NCBI RefSeq assembly: GCF_034424525.1 | Contig: NZ_CP139980.1 | Location: forward strand, 124,001 to 188,000 | DNA: 64,000 bases | Direction: 5' to 3' | From: Sphingobium yanoikuyae | Lineage (GTDB): Bacteria > Pseudomonadota > Alphaproteobacteria > Sphingomonadales > Sphingomonadaceae | Part shown: piece after piece, positions 15,420 through 25,422 of the stretch | Numbering within the stretch: position 1 is the stretch's first letter | Layout: every line of letters begins with the position of its first letter | Notes under the pieces: generated by a model | What the model was told of the DNA's origin: nothing | Database searches by the model: none | What the model saw: the letters and a program-made list of their open reading frames with translations, nothing else | Program-made: the position numbers and the translations under genes

Positions 15420-18400
15420 GCGCGGGCAAACCGGGCTATGTCGAACTGCAGGTGACAACGCATTTCAGTTTCCTGCGCGGGGCATCGAGCCCCGAGGATC
15501 TGTTCGCGACGGCAGCGGCGATGGAGATGCCCGCGCTTGGCGTCGTCGACCGCCATTCGGTCGCCGGGATCGTGCGCGCATGGGACGCGGAGCGGCAGAC
15601 CGGCGTCCGCGCGATCGTCGGCTGCCGGCTCGATCTCACCGATGGCACTGCCCTCCTCGTCTATCCCACCGACAAGGCGGCCTATGGACGCCTGTGCCGA
15701 CTGCTCAGCATCGGCAAGACGCGCGCGGGCAAGGGGGCCTGCCATCTCGACTGGTCGGATGTGGCCGACTGGAACGAGGGACTGCTGGCGATGCTCGTCC
15801 CCGACCGGGCCGATGCCACGACGCAGGCCGCGCTGGCGCGCACGAAGCGGCTGTTTGGCGAGCGCACCTATATGGCGCTGTCGGTCCGGCGGCGGCCAAA
15901 GGACGCAATCCGGCTGCGCGACCTGTCGCGGATCGCCGCCGCCGCAGGCGTGCCGACGATCGCGACCAACGACGTCCTCTATCATGTGCCCGAACGCCGC
16001 CAGCTGCAGGATGTCGTCACCTGCATCCGCGAGAAATGCACGATCGACACGCTGGGCCGCACGCGCGAGCGGTTCGCCGACCGTTATCTCAAGACCGGCG
16101 CGGAGATGACGCGGCTGTTCCGGCGCTATCTCAAGGATAGCAGCCCGGTCGCGCGCAGCGTGGAATTCGCTAGGCGCTGCGCATTCAGTCTCGACGAGCT
16201 CAAATATCAATATCCCGACGAGATCCAGGTGCCCGGCCGCACCCCGCAGGAAGAACTGGAACGGCTGACCTGGGAGAAGGCGCCGATGCGCTATCCGCAA
16301 GGCGTCGACAACAAGGTGCGCCGGCAGCTCGAACATGAGCTCCAGCTCATCGGGCAACTCGATTACGCCCCCTATTTCCTGACCGTCCATGCGATCGTGG
16401 CCGAGGCCCGGCGGCGCGAGATCCTGTGCCAGGGGCGCGGGTCAGCGGCGAACAGCGCGGTCTGTTATGTCCTCGGCATCACCTCGATCGATCCGGTGCG
16501 CTCGGAATTGCTGTTCGAACGCTTCGTGTCGGCCGAGCGGCGCGAGCCGCCCGATATCGACGTCGATTTCGAACATGAGCGGCGCGAGGAGGTGATCCAG
16601 TGGATCTACGAGACCTATGGCCGAACGCGATCGGCGCTCACCGCCGTCGTGACCCGCTTCCGGGCGCGCGGCGCGGTGCGCGAAGTCGGCAAGGCGCTCG
16701 GCCTGTCGGAGGATGTGACGGCGGGTCTGGCCGGGGCGATCTGGGGCTATAGCCGCGAGGGGGTGGAGGAGAAGCACGCGCAGGAGTTCAACCTCGATTT
16801 GAGCGACACGCGCCTCGCGCTGACGCTCGACCTCGCCCGCCAACTGATCGACACCCCGCGTCATCTGTCCCAGCATCCCGGTGGCTTCGTGCTGACCCGT
16901 GACCGTCTCGACGAACTGGTGCCGATCGAACCGGCGGCGATGGACGATCGCCAGGTGATAGAATGGGATAAAGACGATATCGATCTTCTCGGCTTCATGA
17001 AGGTCGATGTGCTTGCGCTCGGCATGTTGAGCTGCATGCGCCGCGCGTTCGAGTTTCTCGAGAACGACAAGGGGCTGCGGCACGACCTCGCGACCATCCC
17101 GGCCGAGGATCCCGCGACCTATGCGATGATCCGCAGGGCCGACACATTGGGCGTCTTCCAGATCGAGTCCCGCGCGCAGATGGCCTCGATCCCGCTGATG
17201 GCGCCCAAAACCTTCTACGATCTCGTCATCCAGGTCGCGATCGTGCGGCCCGGCCCGATCCAGGGCGACATGGTCCATCCCTATCGCCGCCGTCGCAACG
17301 GCGAGGAGGAGGTGACCTATCCGACCGAGGAATTGCGCCGCGTGCTGGAAAAGACGCTCGGCGTGCCGCTCTTTCAGGAACAGGCCATGCGCGTGGCGAT
17401 CGAATGCGCGGGCTTTACGGCGAGCGAGGCGGACCTGCTGCGCCGTGCGATGGCGACGTTCAAATTAACAGGCGGCGTCAGCCATTTCCGCGACAAGCTC
17501 ATCAGCGGCATGGTTGGCCGGGGCTATGATCAGGAGTTCGCCGAGAAAACTTTCAAGCAAATTGAAGGCTTCGGCTCTTATGGCTTTCCCGAAAGCCATG
17601 CCGCCAGCTTCGCGCTGATCGCCTATGCCTCGTCCTGGATGAAATGCCATCATCCCGACGCCTTCTGCGCGAGCCTCCTCAATGCGCAGCCCATGGGCTT
17701 TTACGCCCCGGCGCAGATCGTGCGCGACGCGCGCGAGCATGGCGTCGAGATCCGCCCGATCGACGTCAATGCCAGTCGCTGGGATTGCACGCTTGAAGAG
17801 GGCCGCGGTCGCTACAAGGCGGTGCGGCTCGGCCTGCGCATGGCGCGCGATCTGGCCAATGCGGATGCAGCGGCGATCATCACCGCGCGGGGCGGCAGGC
17901 CCTATACCAGCATCGAGGAAATCCAGCACCGTGCCGGTGTCGGGCGCGGCGCGCTGGACCGGATTGGCGATGCCGACGGGTTCGGATCGCTCGGCGCCGA
18001 CCGGCGATCGGGCCTCTGGGCGGTGAAGGGTCTCGGGAACGCGGCGCTGCCGCTGTTCGCAGCAGCGGCCGAACGGGCGGGCAAGCTGCGCGAGGAAGCG
18101 ATCGAGCCCACCGTCATCCTGGCCGAAATGGGTGAAGGTGCGGAGGTGGTGGAGGATTATCGCGCCTCGGGTCTTTCACTGCGCGCGCACCCGGTCGCGT
18201 TCCTGCGCGAGGAGCTCAAGGCGCGGCGGATGATCACTTGCGAGCAGTTGCGCACCACGCGCGACGGCCGCTGGATCGAACTGGCCGGGCTGGTGTTGGT
18301 CCGCCAGAAGCCCGGCAGCGCCAAGGGCGTGATGTTCATCACGCTCGAGGATGAGACGGATGTCGCCAACCTCGTCGTGTGGACCAATATCTTCGAGAAG

Positions 18401-18733
18401 AACCGCCGCACCGTGCTGGGCGCCTCGATGATGGGGGTGCGCGGCCAGGTCCAGCGCGAAGGCGAAGTGATCCATGTCATCGCCCAGCGGCTCGATGACA
18501 TGTCGGCCATGCTGGCGAGCGTCGGGCGCCGCGCCGACGTCGCCGATATCTATCGGGTGAGCCGTGCGGACATCGTCAGGAACCCGATGGCGCCCGATCC
18601 ACGCGATCGCGAGCAGCGGCCGCTCGGGAAAGACGCCCGCGACATCTATATTCCCGATCTGAGGCTGGGATCGGGGATCATCCCAGGCCAGCCAACCGAG
18701 GGCATCAAGATCAGGCCGCGAGATTTTCGTTGA
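15416..18733 (+). CDS. dnaE2: Error-prone DNA polymerase III alpha subunit DnaE2, 1105 aa
   Basis: Polymerase that performs mutagenic translesion synthesis in the ImuABC system. The N-terminal PHP domain starts [18 protein letters not shown]. The catalytic palm carries [15 protein letters not shown] (about residue 380), and [18 protein letters not shown] residues follow. The C-terminal OB domain is near 920-1010. Length is typical. Start at 15416 by ATGA overlap with imuB, giving a three-gene coupled operon behind the LexA box. A plasmid copy would raise mutation rate under stress. Confidence 0.95.
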   Translation: MSAGKPGYVELQVTTHFSFLRGASSPEDLFATAAAMEMPALGVVDRHSVAGIVRAWDAERQTGVRAIVGCRLDLTDGTALLVYPTDKAAYGRLCRLLSIGKTRAGKGACHLDWSDVADWNEGLLAMLVPDRADATTQAALARTKRLFGERTYMALSVRRRPKDAIRLRDLSRIAAAAGVPTIATNDVLYHVPERRQLQDVVTCIREKCTIDTLGRTRERFADRYLKTGAEMTRLFRRYLKDSSPVARSVEFARRCAFSLDELKYQYPDEIQVPGRTPQEELERLTWEKAPMRYPQGVDNKVRRQLEHELQLIGQLDYAPYFLTVHAIVAEARRREILCQGRGSAANSAVCYVLGITSIDPVRSELLFERFVSAERREPPDIDVDFEHERREEVIQWIYETYGRTRSALTAVVTRFRARGAVREVGKALGLSEDVTAGLAGAIWGYSREGVEEKHAQEFNLDLSDTRLALTLDLARQLIDTPRHLSQHPGGFVLTRDRLDELVPIEPAAMDDRQVIEWDKDDIDLLGFMKVDVLALGMLSCMRRAFEFLENDKGLRHDLATIPAEDPATYAMIRRADTLGVFQIESRAQMASIPLMAPKTFYDLVIQVAIVRPGPIQGDMVHPYRRRRNGEEEVTYPTEELRRVLEKTLGVPLFQEQAMRVAIECAGFTASEADLLRRAMATFKLTGGVSHFRDKLISGMVGRGYDQEFAEKTFKQIEGFGSYGFPESHAASFALIAYASSWMKCHHPDAFCASLLNAQPMGFYAPAQIVRDAREHGVEIRPIDVNASRWDCTLEEGRGRYKAVRLGLRMARDLANADAAAIITARGGRPYTSIEEIQHRAGVGRGALDRIGDADGFGSLGADRRSGLWAVKGLGNAALPLFAAAAERAGKLREEAIEPTVILAEMGEGAEVVEDYRASGLSLRAHPVAFLREELKARRMITCEQLRTTRDGRWIELAGLVLVRQKPGSAKGVMFITLEDETDVANLVVWTNIFEKNRRTVLGASMMGVRGQVQREGEVIHVIAQRLDDMSAMLASVGRRADVADIYRVSRADIVRNPMAPDPRDREQRPLGKDARDIYIPDLRLGSGIIPGQPTEGIKIRPRDFR

Positions 18734-18797
18734 TGGCCGCTTGCGGACCGGCAGTTTTCAATCGCTAAAATACGAAAGCCGATAGTCCGGTAGCACC

Positions 18798-19493
18798 CTA
18801 TCGAGCATCCTTCTTCGGCGGCTGGTAGAGCGTGGCGAACTTCATCGCATAGGCGTCCAACTTCATCACCACGACCGGGACCTGGAGCTGCTCTCCCACG
18901 TCGGCCATGCGGCTCCTCTCCGCCGCCGTGATGCGGGAACCGAGGAAGATTCTCTTGACTGCCGCTTCCCGGCCGTAGGACGCTGCGCCGCGCCCATCCC
19001 GGAAGATACGCCATTCGCGCTCGCTCGCCCAGCGAACCGTCTTGCTCGACAAGCAGTGCCGGGCCCGTTCAATGGGAGTGCTGCGGTCCATCGCAAGGAT
19101 CGGCTCCAGCTCGGAGTAGATCATCCTGGTGATCGCGACCGTCGCGTCCAGTCCGCGCAACAAGGCGTTGACGTTGTATTGCACGCACATGCCGCCGAAC
19201 TGGTCGGCATAGTGCGCCCACATCGGCTCGTGGTCTGAGACCTCTGACATGGATGCGATCCCAGTCGTCGCGAGCGCGACTTCGACCGCCTCCTGCCGCT
19301 TGCTGTCCACGGACGCACCGGAGAGGCGCTGGGATACGCGGTGCGAGCCCTCCATCGGGTCGTTCATCTCTGAGAACAGCGGACAGAAGATGTACCCGCC
19401 CAGCAGCGCGCTAACCTCCTGCTCTAGCTTCGGACCGAGCGGCCGGTAGCGGTAAAGGTTCGAAGGCTTCGCGTAGATCTCGATCGTCGCCAT
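18798..19493 (-). CDS. DUF2971 domain protein, 231 aa
   Basis: LYRYRPL near the start, FSEMNDPMEGSHR, PMWAHYADQFGGMCVQY and EREWRIFRDG match DUF2971, a family often found in variable defence-type loci. GGGG stands 6 nt before the ATG at 19493. The gene follows the 436-aa gene by 62 bp on the same strand. Composition is a little lower in GC than the mutagenesis cassette beside it. The biochemical role of the family is not established. Confidence 0.8.
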   Translation of the reverse strand: MATIEIYAKPSNLYRYRPLGPKLEQEVSALLGGYIFCPLFSEMNDPMEGSHRVSQRLSGASVDSKRQEAVEVALATTGIASMSEVSDHEPMWAHYADQFGGMCVQYNVNALLRGLDATVAITRMIYSELEPILAMDRSTPIERARHCLSSKTVRWASEREWRIFRDGRGAASYGREAAVKRIFLGSRITAAERSRMADVGEQLQVPVVVMKLDAYAMKFATLYQPPKKDAR

Positions 19494-19555
19494 GCACGCC
19501 CCATCATTATCTCGATGCGACCATCCTCATCTCGATAGCGACTTCCGGCAAGCGT

Positions 19556-20866
19556 CTACCTAAGCGGCGCGATGGCTGGATCGATTTCGCCGAACTGGAT
19601 TTCGACCCAGTCGTCGTTGTCGTCCTCGCCGGTCTTGATGACGTTGATCGACGACGGCAGCCGTCCGTCCATCAGATTGCGCAGGATGTAACCCTGCATG
19701 TTGTTTGGCCGTTGTGGAAGTTTCCGCGCCGCCTCGACATTCTTAGCGCCGTTGTCCGCGAGCGTCCTGAGACCGGCCATGATCTCGGTGAACTCCCGCA
19801 ACCCGATGCGGACCTTAGAACGTGACATTGAGTAGCCTCCGTGGTGACCAAGGTCGTAGTCGTCCTCCCGCGCCCGGAGGGCTCCGTTGACCGGCGAGCG
19901 ACCGGGCTTCGGAAGCTGCTCCATCATCGATCTGAACAGCGTGTCGAGTTGCGCGGTGGCGGATGATCCTTCGCGGACGCGCATTCTAGCAGTGTTTTGT
20001 CGGACAGGCGGAATCGGCACCAATCCGCCCTGCTCAGTCTCGCGCACGCTGAGCAGCAGCACGAAATCTACCGATGAGTATTGCCGGAAGAATTCGTCGA
20101 TGATCTGGTCAGCGGTGACTTCGTCCCAGTTACCTGAACGTCCTGAAAGCGCGGTGCAATCCCCGTCACCCACGATAACGCCGGTGATGCCGTCCGCACC
20201 GCGAAGCTGATCCGCCTTGGCCTTGAGCGCGTTGTAGAGAGGGTTCCGGTCCTTTATCTTCGGAACGTCGTATGCGGCAAAACTGTAGGAGTTGTAGGGT
20301 GTCTTGCGCGGGTCGATCGTGATGTCGATGCCGATGTCCTCGTCATCTATCTCGACCCGAAGCACCTTCTCGCCGGCCTCAATCTGCTTACGCAGCTGCG
20401 GCACGACGGTTCCGTGCACGAAGCTCTGCAGCTTCCCCCGCGGCGGCAGAAGGAGCACGGTCCTGGTTCCACGCTTCGTTTTCTCGTGGCGGGAGCGGAT
20501 TCGGAGGTCGAGGCCACCGAGCGGAAGTCCCATCTTGTCCTTAGCCCGTCCGACGAGTTCGCCAAGCTCGTGGTAGGGATTGTCGTTGTCCAGGCCCTCG
20601 TCTGAGATGGCCGTCACGTCTGCAGTAATTCGCAGGTCGGGCGTCGCCAGCCTGATGTCAGGCCGTCGGCCCGAAGCGAGCTCGACCTCGTTCGCTAAAT
20701 TCCCGCACTTCGACAGCGCGTGTAGGACGACTGTCTCCCACATCGCAGCGACCCGGTCCTTCCCGGCGCGGTTAAGTCGTTGGGCCAGCCCGTCAACTAA
20801 GATGTCACCGATGACACCGCGCAATTCATTGAGGCGGCGCTGAAGCGCGCGACGCTCGTAGATCAT
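19556..20866 (-). CDS. Unrecognised 436-aa protein, possible nuclease fold at N-terminus
   Basis: No family recognised. Near residues 43-85 there is WETVVLHAL, then EVELASGRRPDIRLATPDLRITADVTAI. The order Glu, Asp, then a strand ending ADVT resembles the E...D...(D/E)xK arrangement of restriction-like nucleases with the Lys replaced by Thr. The middle contains VDFVLLLSVRETEQGG and the C-terminal part ends in an acidic stretch (GEDDNDDWVEIQFGEIDP). It has no membrane segment. It lies between the PIN-domain gene and DUF2971, all on the minus strand. A defence or stress function is inference from context. Confidence 0.6.
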   Translation of the reverse strand: MIYERRALQRRLNELRGVIGDILVDGLAQRLNRAGKDRVAAMWETVVLHALSKCGNLANEVELASGRRPDIRLATPDLRITADVTAISDEGLDNDNPYHELGELVGRAKDKMGLPLGGLDLRIRSRHEKTKRGTRTVLLLPPRGKLQSFVHGTVVPQLRKQIEAGEKVLRVEIDDEDIGIDITIDPRKTPYNSYSFAAYDVPKIKDRNPLYNALKAKADQLRGADGITGVIVGDGDCTALSGRSGNWDEVTADQIIDEFFRQYSSVDFVLLLSVRETEQGGLVPIPPVRQNTARMRVREGSSATAQLDTLFRSMMEQLPKPGRSPVNGALRAREDDYDLGHHGGYSMSRSKVRIGLREFTEIMAGLRTLADNGAKNVEAARKLPQRPNNMQGYILRNLMDGRLPSSINVIKTGEDDNDDWVEIQFGEIDPAIAPLR

Positions 20867-21020
20867 ACCCCCGACCTAGCAAGTGCTGACGTCAAATGCA
20901 TCCGATTTCAGCATCCTCTATCCCGCTGGGTCTTTGCAGCGACGTCGGCTTGCTTCATCCGGGCGTACCCAAGCGGCCTTTCTGCAAGGAAGACGATTGC
21001 ACAAATGGTCTGAGACGCTT
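20867..21020. other. Gap between the PIN gene and the 436-aa gene
   Basis: 154 bp, lower in GC than its surroundings. A run GYARMKQADVAAKTQRD can be read on the minus strand and faintly recalls a serine recombinase N-terminus, but it lacks the Ser and a start. Nothing supported. Confidence 0.3.
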
Positions 21021-22039
21021 TTACGTATCTAAAAAGTCCCACTCGCTGCCAGTTACCCAGCGCAAAGCGCTCAACTTGCCGTTGAGCATTCCCCACTCGA
21101 AATCGTCCCAAGGCCCGAGGTTTTCTTCGCCAACCTCTTTCCTAGCCCGCTCGCCAGCAGCGAGTGCAGCCTCCAAAGTGCCGCGCGTGATCTGGTCCTG
21201 ACGGTAAAAGCCCTTCTCGGTCTTGCCCAGCTCGTCCACGACCTCGATTTCGCCACTCTCGACGCGATACATCAAGTTGAGATGGCGGTTATACCAGACC
21301 TGACGGAAAAGCAGGTGCTCCGCCTCCAATATTTCGCTCAAGCTGCGTGGCTTTTCCTCATACTCAAATTCCCACTTTAGTTCTTCCATCCATTCAGGAG
21401 CATAGGCATACAGCACCTCCCCGAGGGCGATAGCATATGTGGAACCCTCTGCCGCAAACAGCTCCGCGATATCGGGATGCGGCGCTCGCTCATCCACGTT
21501 CATATCCGAGAAGTCGTGCTTATTGTGGGTCACGAGGGCGAGGTGTTCTCCTTCATGCCTGCCGACCAACATGTCGCGATAGATTTCTACTACCACGGCG
21601 TCCGCCATACTGTTCTTGTTTTTGTGAAATGGGCAGAGCTTATCGATGGCTCGCTGCGCGGCTCTGATTTTCACGTCATCCGAAGTCTGAACGATTTGCC
21701 CGTCGGAAAGCAGCTTCTCAATGCGATGGATGTTGGAATTGGCATACTCTCCCTGTTTGCCGATCCGGTAATCAAAGTCGCCCAACTGCTTGAGGAAAGC
21801 ATCACGGCCTGGCTCTCCACCATGTTGGCGAATAGCATCACTGACCCGCTTGAAGACCGCGCTTATGCCTTGGCTGGTTTCCTTGACGATGCGCCCCTTG
21901 TTGCGCTCGAACTCATCCAACGTCTGCTGAGGCACGACAAGTTCGGCCTCGCCATCGCGGATGAGGTCAATGAGCACATCTAACGTCTTGAGGTGGCGAT
22001 AGTCCTTCGCAATGTCGAGCCAGACGCAAGTATCAATCA

Positions 22040-22047
22040 GAATTCGC
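22040..22047. repeat. Target-site duplication GAATTCGC, left copy
   Basis: Eight bases identical to 23407-23414, directly outside the terminal inverted repeat of the IS256-family element. Confidence 0.92.
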
Positions 22048-23406
22048 GGTCGTGTCCCACGGGGTGGTGTAGGAACCGTCGATCCGCAGTAGGATCAGGT
22101 TCGGGTCAGGCAGCCAGAGCTGGCAGGCTGACAATGGGGTTATGGCTTACCGAGCCGAGGGTTTCCAGCGTCATGTAACGGCGTGACACCGCCCACTCAT
22201 CATTCTGTTCCAGCATGAGTGCTCCGACGAGGCGGACGACGGCGGCGTCATTCGGAAAGATGCCGATGACATCGGCCCTTCGCTTGATCTCCTTGTTCAC
22301 CCTTTCCAGCGGGTTGGTCGACGCGATCTGCGCCCAGTGCTCCTTCGGGAAGGTCATGTAGGCAAGCACGTCCTCGCGCGATCCGGCCATCATGTCGGCC
22401 AGCTTCGGGAACTTCTCGCGCAGGGCATCGGCGACCTGTTCCCATTGCTGGTGAGCCGCTTCAGCCGTTTCCTGCGCAAAGATCGTCTTGATCATGGCGA
22501 TGACTGCCGGTCGCTGCTTGGGCGCGGCATGTGCCAGCGCATTGCGCATCCAGTGGACCCGGCAGCGTTGCTGGCTCGCGGCGAACACCTTGCTGGCGGC
22601 GGCGCGCAACCCCTTGTGGTCGTCCGCGATGACCAGCTTTACCCCGCGAAGTCCCCGGTCGGCGAGCGAGCGCAGGAAGGCTTTCCAGAAGGGTTCCGCT
22701 TCTGAAGGGCCGGTGGCAACGCCCAGAACCTCGCGCCGACCATCGGTGTTGACGCCGACGGCGATTATCGCCGCCGTCGAGACGATCCGCCCGCCCTCGC
22801 GGACCTTGAGGTAGGTGGCGTCGATCCACAGGTAGGGCCACTCGCCCTCGATCGGCCGCTGCAGGAAGGCGTTCACCCGTTCGTCGATCTCGGCCACCAG
22901 ACGGCTCACCTGGCTCTTCGAGACGCCGCTGGCGCCCATCGCCTTGACCAGATCGTCGACCGAGCGAGTCGAGACACCGTGGACGTAGGCTTCCTGGATC
23001 ACCGCCGCCAACGCCTTCTCAGCCGTGCGGCGTGGCTCAAGGAAGCTCGGGAAGTAACTGCCCTTCCTGAGCTTGGGGATCGCCAGCTCGATCCGGCCGG
23101 CCCGAGTGTCCCAGCCCCGTTCGCGATAGCCGTTGCGGTGGTTGAGCCGCGCCGGGCTGCGACTGCCCGCAGCCGCACCCGTTCTGGCCTCAATCTCCAG
23201 ATCCATCATGCGCTCGGCGGCAAATGCCAGCATATCGCGCACCAAATCGCTGTCTGCCCCTTGCTCAATCAGCTCAACAAGGGCCATTCTGTCGTCGGTC
23301 ATCGTCTTCTTCTCCAGGTTCGAGTTCGCATCCGAACCCTACCAGAAGATCGACGGTGGCCACCCTCTCAGAGAAACCTTCCTACACCACCCCGTGGGAC
23401 ACGACC
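22048..23406 (-). mobile_element. IS256-family insertion sequence, 1359 bp
   Basis: Terminal inverted repeats begin GGTCGTGTCCCACGGGG at the left and end in the exact complement at the right; about 28 bp match. An 8-bp direct duplication flanks the element. It carries one intact transposase gene. The perfect duplication and repeats indicate a recent insertion. Confidence 0.95.
22106..23302 (-). CDS. IS256-family (Mutator-type) transposase, 398 aa
   Basis: DDE transposase. Visible landmarks: WPYLWIDATYLKVREGG with the first Asp (about residue 165), LVIADDHKGLRAA with the second (about 230), RCRVHWMRNAL, and NPLERVNKEIKRR with the Glu (about 335). Full length for the family. GGAG stands 9 nt before the ATG. 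Fills most of the 1359-bp element. Confidence 0.95.
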   Translation of the reverse strand: MTDDRMALVELIEQGADSDLVRDMLAFAAERMMDLEIEARTGAAAGSRSPARLNHRNGYRERGWDTRAGRIELAIPKLRKGSYFPSFLEPRRTAEKALAAVIQEAYVHGVSTRSVDDLVKAMGASGVSKSQVSRLVAEIDERVNAFLQRPIEGEWPYLWIDATYLKVREGGRIVSTAAIIAVGVNTDGRREVLGVATGPSEAEPFWKAFLRSLADRGLRGVKLVIADDHKGLRAAASKVFAASQQRCRVHWMRNALAHAAPKQRPAVIAMIKTIFAQETAEAAHQQWEQVADALREKFPKLADMMAGSREDVLAYMTFPKEHWAQIASTNPLERVNKEIKRRADVIGIFPNDAAVVRLVGALMLEQNDEWAVSRRYMTLETLGSVSHNPIVSLPALAA

Positions 23407-23706
23407 GAATTCGCAGCATGACGCCTCCACAATCTTGGCTGCTATGGTAGGAGCAACAGGGTGCCGCGAAAAACAGGATTTCAGGCTGTCAGAGAAGTTC
23501 TTACCAAACAGCCCTTTCGATAATTGAAATGTCGGCCACGCCTCTCTCATCCATTCCCCCAAGAGAGTATACCGGCCGCACCCGCTCGGGAAACGGTCGG
23601 GCGAACGCATTGTGGACCATATGTCCGCAATGCGGCGCGTGATCGCCAACTTATCTGCGATTGCACAGCCTATTATCTCCAGAACACCCCTATCCAACTC
23701 AAACAT
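23368..23706 (-). CDS. Unrecognised protein with C-terminus replaced by the IS, 112 aa
   Basis: Begins MFELDRGVLEIIGCAIADKL and contains IADIWSTMRSPDRF and LLGEWMREAWPTF. Before the insertion the frame ended CCEF then TGA, giving a 100-aa protein whose stop overlapped the PIN gene start by 16 bp. Now it runs 12 codons into the IS. The overlapping pair recalls toxin-antitoxin or similar coupled genes, but no known family is recognised. No clear Shine-Dalgarno, so the start is unsure. Confidence 0.45.
   Translation of the reverse strand: MFELDRGVLEIIGCAIADKLAITRRIADIWSTMRSPDRFPSGCGRYTLLGEWMREAWPTFQLSKGLFGKNFSDSLKSCFSRHPVAPTIAAKIVEASCCEFGRVPRGGVGRFL
23407..23414. repeat. Target-site duplication GAATTCGC, right copy
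   Basis: Matches 22040-22047 exactly; lies within the first codons of the interrupted PIN gene. Confidence 0.92.
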
Positions 23707-23719
23707 TGGAAGTGTTCTC

Positions 23720-24859
23720 GTGACCAAATTATTTGAACCGTTCCGTCTAGGCACGCGCACCCTCACCAATCGCGTCGTAATGGCGCCCCTGACACGGGCA
23801 CGCGCCCCCGGCGACGTCGCCAGTGAGCGCGTCGCGCTTTATTATGCCCAGCGCGCCAGTGCGGGCCTGATCGTCAGCGAAGGCACACCGATTTCGCGCG
23901 AGGGCCAGGGCTACCTTTTCAACCCCGGCATCTTCACACCGGAGCAGATCGCCGGTTGGCGGCTGACGACAGAATCGGTCCGCGCCAATGGAGGGGCGAT
24001 GTTCGCCCAGATCTGGCATGTCGGACGCGTTTCCCATCCGAGCATCCAGGATGAAGGGAAGGATCCGGTCAGCGCGAGCTCCAAGATTGCTGCCGGCGCG
24101 CTTGCCTACGGCTTCGATGCAGACGGCAAGCCCGACCTTATCCCGACTACCACCCCGCGCCAGCTCGCCACCGACGAAATATCGCGCGTCGTCGAGGATT
24201 TCGTGCAGGCAGCAGCGAACGCCATTGCGGCGGGATTTGACGGCGTCGAAATCCACGGAGCGAACGGCTACCTATTTGAGCAGTTCATGAACCCGCTCGT
24301 GAACGACCGGACGGATACCTATGGCCCGCAAACGCTCGAAAGCCGGCTACGCTTTACGCTGGAAGTGGTCGATGCAGTGATCGCCAGGATCGGGCGTGAA
24401 CGGGTCGGCATCCGTCTCTCGCCTTACGGCCAGCTGTTCGACATGCCGCTCTATCTCGAGATCGACGAGACATACTCGACCCTGGCTCAGGCTTTGGGAG
24501 AGCGAGGCATCGCCTATGTTCACATCATGGATCAAGGCGGCTTCAAGATGGGCGACGGGACCGGCGACGATACCGGAAAGAGCTTCCTCGCCCTCTTGAA
24601 GATCATCCGTGGCAAGCTGCCCGCCACCGCCCTCATTCTGGCAGGCGGCCTCACCGCAGATCGCGCAGAGAGCTTGATCGCGGATGGTCTGATCGATCTC
24701 GCGGCCTTTGGTCAGCCATTCATCTCGAACCCCGACCTGGTAGCGCGTCTGCGTAATGGCTGGCCGCTCAGCGACGCCGACCGCAGCACCTTTTATGGTG
24801 GGGGCGCCGAGGGCTATATTGACTACCCGTCCTATTCTCCGGTGCTCGAAGCCGGCTGA
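23720..24859 (+). CDS. Old Yellow Enzyme family NADH:flavin oxidoreductase (alkene reductase), 379 aa
   Basis: FMN-dependent TIM-barrel enzyme that reduces activated C=C bonds or nitro groups with NAD(P)H. Seen: LFEPFRLGTRTLTNRVVMAPLTRARA at the start, QIWHVGRVSHP, the catalytic pair in EIHGANGYLFEQF (His and Asn, about residue 180), and the phosphate-binding ILAGGLTADRAE. The start is GTG at 23720 with GGAAG 7 nt upstream; the longer ATG-initiated frame crosses a low-GC spacer. It stands alone, divergent from the interrupted cluster. Substrate unknown. Confidence 0.92.
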   Translation: MTKLFEPFRLGTRTLTNRVVMAPLTRARAPGDVASERVALYYAQRASAGLIVSEGTPISREGQGYLFNPGIFTPEQIAGWRLTTESVRANGGAMFAQIWHVGRVSHPSIQDEGKDPVSASSKIAAGALAYGFDADGKPDLIPTTTPRQLATDEISRVVEDFVQAAANAIAAGFDGVEIHGANGYLFEQFMNPLVNDRTDTYGPQTLESRLRFTLEVVDAVIARIGRERVGIRLSPYGQLFDMPLYLEIDETYSTLAQALGERGIAYVHIMDQGGFKMGDGTGDDTGKSFLALLKIIRGKLPATALILAGGLTADRAESLIADGLIDLAAFGQPFISNPDLVARLRNGWPLSDADRSTFYGGGAEGYIDYPSYSPVLEAG

Positions 24860-24906
24860 GGTCGATTTGCCTGCCGGACCGGAGAGATCGGCGTTTGGAA
24901 CTCGCA

Positions 24907-24939
24907 TAGAAAAGGCCCGGTGGCATTTGCCACCGGGCC
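24907..24939 (-). terminator. Rho-independent terminator after ssb
   Basis: Stem GGCCCGGTGGC / GCCACCGGGCC at 24914-24939 with a 4-nt loop; on the minus strand it is followed by TTTTCT. Ten bases beyond the ssb stop. Confidence 0.88.
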
Positions 24940-24948
24940 GATCCGGCT

Positions 24949-25353
24949 TCAGAAGGGTATTTCTTCGTCGTCCGGCATGTCGTTGCCCGAGCGATCCGCC
25001 GGCTTGGCGCGGGTGAGGAAGGTCACCTCGTCGGCGATGATCTCGGTGCCGTAGCGCTTGATGTCGTCCTGATCGGTCCAGCTGGTGTAATGGATGCGGC
25101 CGCGGACCATCACCTTCATGCCCTTGTCGACATATTCCTCAACGGTCTTGCCGACGCCGTTGAAGCAGGTGATCCGGTGCCATTCGGTGTCTTCGACGCG
25201 GTAGCCGTCGCGATCCTTGATGACCTTGCCGTCGCTGTCGCGCTTGGGCCGCGACGTCGCGAGGCTGAAATGGGTGATCCTGGTGCCGCCCTGCGTGGTG
25301 CGGGCTTCGGGGGTAGCGCCGACGTTGCCGGCGAGGATGACGATGTTCTGCAT
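24949..25353 (-). CDS. ssb: Single-stranded DNA-binding protein, 134 aa
   Basis: OB-fold protein of the bacterial SSB family: MQNIVILAGNVGATPEARTT, ATSRPKRDSDGK, EDTEWHRITCFNGVGKTVEEYV. It ends in the acidic tip DDEEIPF, which recruits partner proteins in bacterial SSBs. Slightly shorter than chromosomal SSB. Start at 25353 with AAGGA upstream; the longer frame above it covers the leader RNA. It has its own terminator and a structured leader at 25423-25535. Confidence 0.93.
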   Translation of the reverse strand: MQNIVILAGNVGATPEARTTQGGTRITHFSLATSRPKRDSDGKVIKDRDGYRVEDTEWHRITCFNGVGKTVEEYVDKGMKVMVRGRIHYTSWTDQDDIKRYGTEIIADEVTFLTRAKPADRSGNDMPDDEEIPF

Positions 25354-25422
25354 GTCGAGGTTTCCTTTTCTGTCGGCCGAGGGATGATCCCTTCGACTGA
25401 TCCCCGAAAAAGGCGGCCAGGA

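Larger units (their letters stand above)
21021..23419 (-). pseudogene. PIN-domain protein (DUF4935-like), split by an IS256-family element
   Basis: The main part (22039 to 21021) begins ILIDTCVWLDIAKD, a PIN N-terminal strand with the first acidic residue, and continues with VVPQQTLDEFERNK and MADAVVVEIYRDM (later acidic residues of the metal site). Its start codon is missing there. The missing 5' end lies on the other side of the insertion: GGAGG, then ATG CTG CGA at 23419. Removing the element and one copy of the 8-bp duplication restores a 343-codon frame. PIN proteins are RNases, often toxins. With the insertion, only a truncated GTG start at 21977 remains, so the gene is probably inactive. 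Confidence 0.8.

Noticed and set aside
20903..21010. Minus-strand run GYARMKQADVAAKTQRD resembling a serine recombinase N-terminus
   Set aside because: Catalytic Ser is absent, no start or continuation, and similarity covers only about 15 residues.
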